The position numbers were made by a program, and so were the translations under genes. Positions 37,619 to 39,424 of a stretch of DNA of 39,424 nt are shown piece by piece (within the stretch, counting starts at the first letter, position 1; every line of letters starts with the position of its first letter). The notes beneath the pieces were generated by a model. That model saw only the letters and a list, made by a program, of their open reading frames with translations, was not told the DNA's origin and did not search any database. The stretch is from Candidatus Aminicenantota bacterium (GTDB taxonomy: Bacteria; Acidobacteriota; Aminicenantia; UBA2199), in assembly GCA_011772425.1 (NCBI GenBank), contig WVZO01000540.1, positions 4,246 to 43,669 on the forward strand, given 5' to 3'.

Positions 37619-39041
37619 AATTTTGAAATGGTTCGAGGAGATAAACAAAAATCCGCGCTGTTCAAAGAACGAGAAACAAATTGGGCAGTGGTTGATGGCT
37701 TGGGCCGAAAACCACGATTTCGAGGCGCGGCAGGATAAAGTGGGTAATGTGTTGATAAAAGTACCGGCTTCACCAGGTTTTGAAGAATCGGCGCCGGTGA
37801 TTATCCAGGGTCACCAGGACATGGTGTGTGAAAAGACCCCGGATTCGGATCATGATTTTAGCAAAGACCCCATTGGCCTGGTTTATGACGGTGAATGGTT
37901 GACTGCGGATAAGACTACTCTGGGTGCGGATAACGGTATCGCCATAGCCATGGGATTGGCGGCGGCACTGGATAAAGATTTAAAGCATCCGCCGTTGGAA
38001 CTGCTTTTCACCGTGGATGAAGAAACGGCAGGAACTGGTGCTTTCGGATTGGAACCGGGTTTCGTAAAGGGAAAGCGGTTGATAAATCTCGATTCTGAAG
38101 AAGAGGGGATACTGACCATTGGGAGTGCCGGTGGAGAGAAGAGCGACCATACATTGCTCCTGGAATATGAAACGGTTCCACCTGGTTATATTTCGTTAAC
38201 TATTAAAGCCGGCGGCATGGCAGGCGGTCATTCCGCGGATATTCACCATGAAAAAGCCAATGCCTTGAAAGTGTTGGGAAGGGTTCTCTATGCGGTGAAG
38301 GAGACGGTTGATTTTCGGTTGGCAAACCTGGAAGGCGGCAGTGCAGATAATGCGGTGCCCAGGAACGCTGAGGCCGTGATTTATATCGCCGCAGAAAATG
38401 ATCAAAAGGCAAGAGATGCTGTCTCTCAACTGGAAAACGTTTTACACATGGAGTTTAAAAATACGGACCCGGATTTAAAACTAACGGTTTTGAATGGGAG
38501 CAAAGAAGATTACCCGGAAGCGGTCACTGCTGAATGCACGGAAAGAGTGATTCAACTGATCCTGGCGGTGCCCCATGGGATTTATGCCATGTCTACCGAG
38601 GTGGAGCATTTTGTAGAGACGTCCAACAATTTTGCCAGTTTCAAGATAGAGTATCGCCAGTTAAAAATGGTTACCATGCAGAGGAGTCCTCTTGAGTCCC
38701 GGTTGGACGATGTGGGACGTCATATTGCTTCTGTAGTGAAACTGGCTGGAGGAAGCACGAAGAATCGGGACAGGTATCCGGGTTGGCAGGCCAACATGAA
38801 ATCGCTGCTGCTTAACCAAAGTGTTGGCGTTTATGAAAAGCTATTCGGGAAAAAACCCGTGGTGGAGACCACTCACGGTGGATTGGAGTGCGGTGTGATT
38901 GGAGAAAGACTCCCTGGTATGGACATGATTTCTTTTGGGCCTACGATTAAGAATCCCCATTCCCCGGATGAGAAGGTACATATTGGTAGTATCAGCAAGG
39001 TGTGGGATTTTTTGGCGGCGCTGCTGGAGGAGCTCAAATAA
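37590..39041 (+). CDS. pepD: Aminoacyl-histidine dipeptidase / Xaa-His dipeptidase (M20C)
   Basis: A 483-aa cytosolic metallopeptidase of the PepD type, at full family length. Zinc-site motifs in order are QGHQDMVCEK (His75, Asp77), LGADNGIAIAMG, TVDEETAGTGAFGL, INLDSEEEG and the C-terminal PHSPDEKVHIGS His. The dimerisation/lid domain (about 195-380) is present (AGGMAGGHSADIH). It hydrolyses dipeptides such as carnosine or Xaa-His. The AAAGGAG ribosome-binding site lies in the end of the DUF523 gene. Confidence 0.95.
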   Translation: MNIEHKKTVEILKWFEEINKNPRCSKNEKQIGQWLMAWAENHDFEARQDKVGNVLIKVPASPGFEESAPVIIQGHQDMVCEKTPDSDHDFSKDPIGLVYDGEWLTADKTTLGADNGIAIAMGLAAALDKDLKHPPLELLFTVDEETAGTGAFGLEPGFVKGKRLINLDSEEEGILTIGSAGGEKSDHTLLLEYETVPPGYISLTIKAGGMAGGHSADIHHEKANALKVLGRVLYAVKETVDFRLANLEGGSADNAVPRNAEAVIYIAAENDQKARDAVSQLENVLHMEFKNTDPDLKLTVLNGSKEDYPEAVTAECTERVIQLILAVPHGIYAMSTEVEHFVETSNNFASFKIEYRQLKMVTMQRSPLESRLDDVGRHIASVVKLAGGSTKNRDRYPGWQANMKSLLLNQSVGVYEKLFGKKPVVETTHGGLECGVIGERLPGMDMISFGPTIKNPHSPDEKVHIGSISKVWDFLAALLEELK

Positions 39042-39187
39042 ATGGAACCACGAAGCCACGAAGGACACGAAGGAACACGAAGAGAAGAAGAAAAAATGAA
39101 AATTACAAATTACAAATCACAAATTACAAACAAATTCCAAATCCGAAATTACAAATTACAAACCCTTCTTTGTAAACGGAATACAGA
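39042..39187. repeat. CACGAAG tandem stretch and AAATTACAA tandem stretch
   Basis: ACGAAG units at 39049-39081 (as at 19083-19118 in reverse and 33659-33735 in degenerate form) are followed by about six AAATTACAA/AAATCACAA units at 39100-39165. Both lie on the left side of repeat copy E. No gene. Confidence 0.7.
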
Positions 39188-39304
39188 TGATTACAATGGG
39201 GCAAGGTGTTAAAAGCAAATTTCAATGATTGACCGTGTATGAAAAGTTTTGTGGGGGTCCAGGGGGCGGTTTTACCAAAGAGCCTCCTGGTCGCCGAAGG
39301 CAAA
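39188..39304 (+). repeat. Palindromic repeat family, copy E
   Basis: TTACAATGGGGCAAGG, TTCAATGATTGACCGTGTAT, GAAAAGTTTTGTGGGGGTCC, AGGGGGC...GCCTCCTGGTCGCCGAAGGC. One arm has a mismatch. Its last bases GAAGG lie 10-14 nt before the mutY start. Confidence 0.8.
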
Positions 39305-39308
39305 GAAA

Positions 39309-39424
39309 ATGGAATTTCCGGTTGAGGAATTGTTGGGGTGGTACAGGAAGAACAGGCGGGACTTGCCGTGGCGGCGGACCGATGATGTTTATGCCATCTG
39401 GTTATCGGAGGTGATGCTGCAGCA
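39309..39424 (+). CDS. mutY: A/G-specific adenine glycosylase MutY, N-terminus (partial)
   Basis: From the ATG at 39309 the frame is open to the window edge. It reads [20 protein letters not shown] followed by [12 protein letters not shown], the classic opening of MutY, including the DLPWR and SEVMLQQ motifs of the helix-hairpin-helix glycosylase fold. The enzyme removes A opposite 8-oxo-G. The catalytic Glu (the E of SEVMLQQ) is in view; the cluster cysteines are beyond the edge. A Shine-Dalgarno-like GAAGG at 10-14 nt upstream is supplied by repeat copy E. Confidence 0.9.
   Translation, partial: MEFPVEELLGWYRKNRRDLPWRRTDDVYAIWLSEVMLQ

Noticed and set aside
39229-39414. 61-codon frame starting in repeat copy E
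   Set aside because: Glycine/arginine-rich shadow of the repeat; the mutY start lies in another frame with convincing family motifs.

Overview
The window looks like a bacterial chromosome segment from an uncultured, probably anaerobic or microaerophilic lineage. The repeat-rich intergenic DNA, the FHA/RodA/PBP gene pair and the double-cubane-type dehydratase genes would suit Candidatus Aminicenantes or another Acidobacteriota-like group, but no marker gene here settles this. Base composition splits the window. Roughly 4.3-14.6 kb is AT-rich with its genes on the + strand and looks like an acquired block. From about 16 kb to the end the sequence is richer in GC and typical of a resident genome.

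Layout. 0-4.3 kb: the 5' end of a small repeated gene, an SBBP beta-propeller lipoprotein, an unassigned 220-aa protein, then about 1.1 kb of mobile-element debris (a probable decayed group II intron and the tail of a nuclease-like gene). 4.3-8.7 kb: a SHOCT membrane protein, a DUF362 protein, an ACR3 arsenite permease with an extra N-terminal domain, and two tandem secreted paralogues, each behind its own strong sigma-70 promoter. 8.9-14.2 kb: a co-directional set encoding two 2-hydroxyacyl-CoA-dehydratase-type subunits, their BcrAD/BadFG-type activase, a radical SAM/SPASM enzyme and a nucleoside-phosphorylase-like enzyme. This is the best candidate for an undescribed pathway. 14.2-16.1 kb: a repeat-dense zone with a second copy of the gene seen at the left edge, an orphan DUF2442 gene, paired 130-bp direct repeats and a degenerate 21-22-bp tandem array.

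16.1-27 kb: a gamma-glutamyltransferase-like lipoprotein gene broken by an in-frame stop, a coiled-coil membrane protein, then on the minus strand a FHA-type protein followed by a 1938-aa FHA-RodA/FtsW-PBP fusion, which together would make a peptidoglycan polymerase with a phospho-sensing element. 27-33.6 kb (minus strand): a PHP-domain membrane protein, a MITE, a radical SAM protein, and two genes for a cytochrome-bd-like oxidase whose larger subunit carries a haem c domain. 33.9-39.4 kb: an ECF sigma factor with a coupled membrane protein, a PAS-GGDEF cyclase, TspO, DUF523, PepD, and the start of mutY at the right edge.

The strongest unifying signal is a family of about 120-bp palindromic repeats (five copies in the right half). 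One copy sits in frame inside the RodA/FtsW part of the fusion. Another supplies the end of one gene and possibly the ribosome-binding site of the next. Three copies lie just upstream of start codons in the same orientation. All assignments come from reading motifs by eye; no database search was run.
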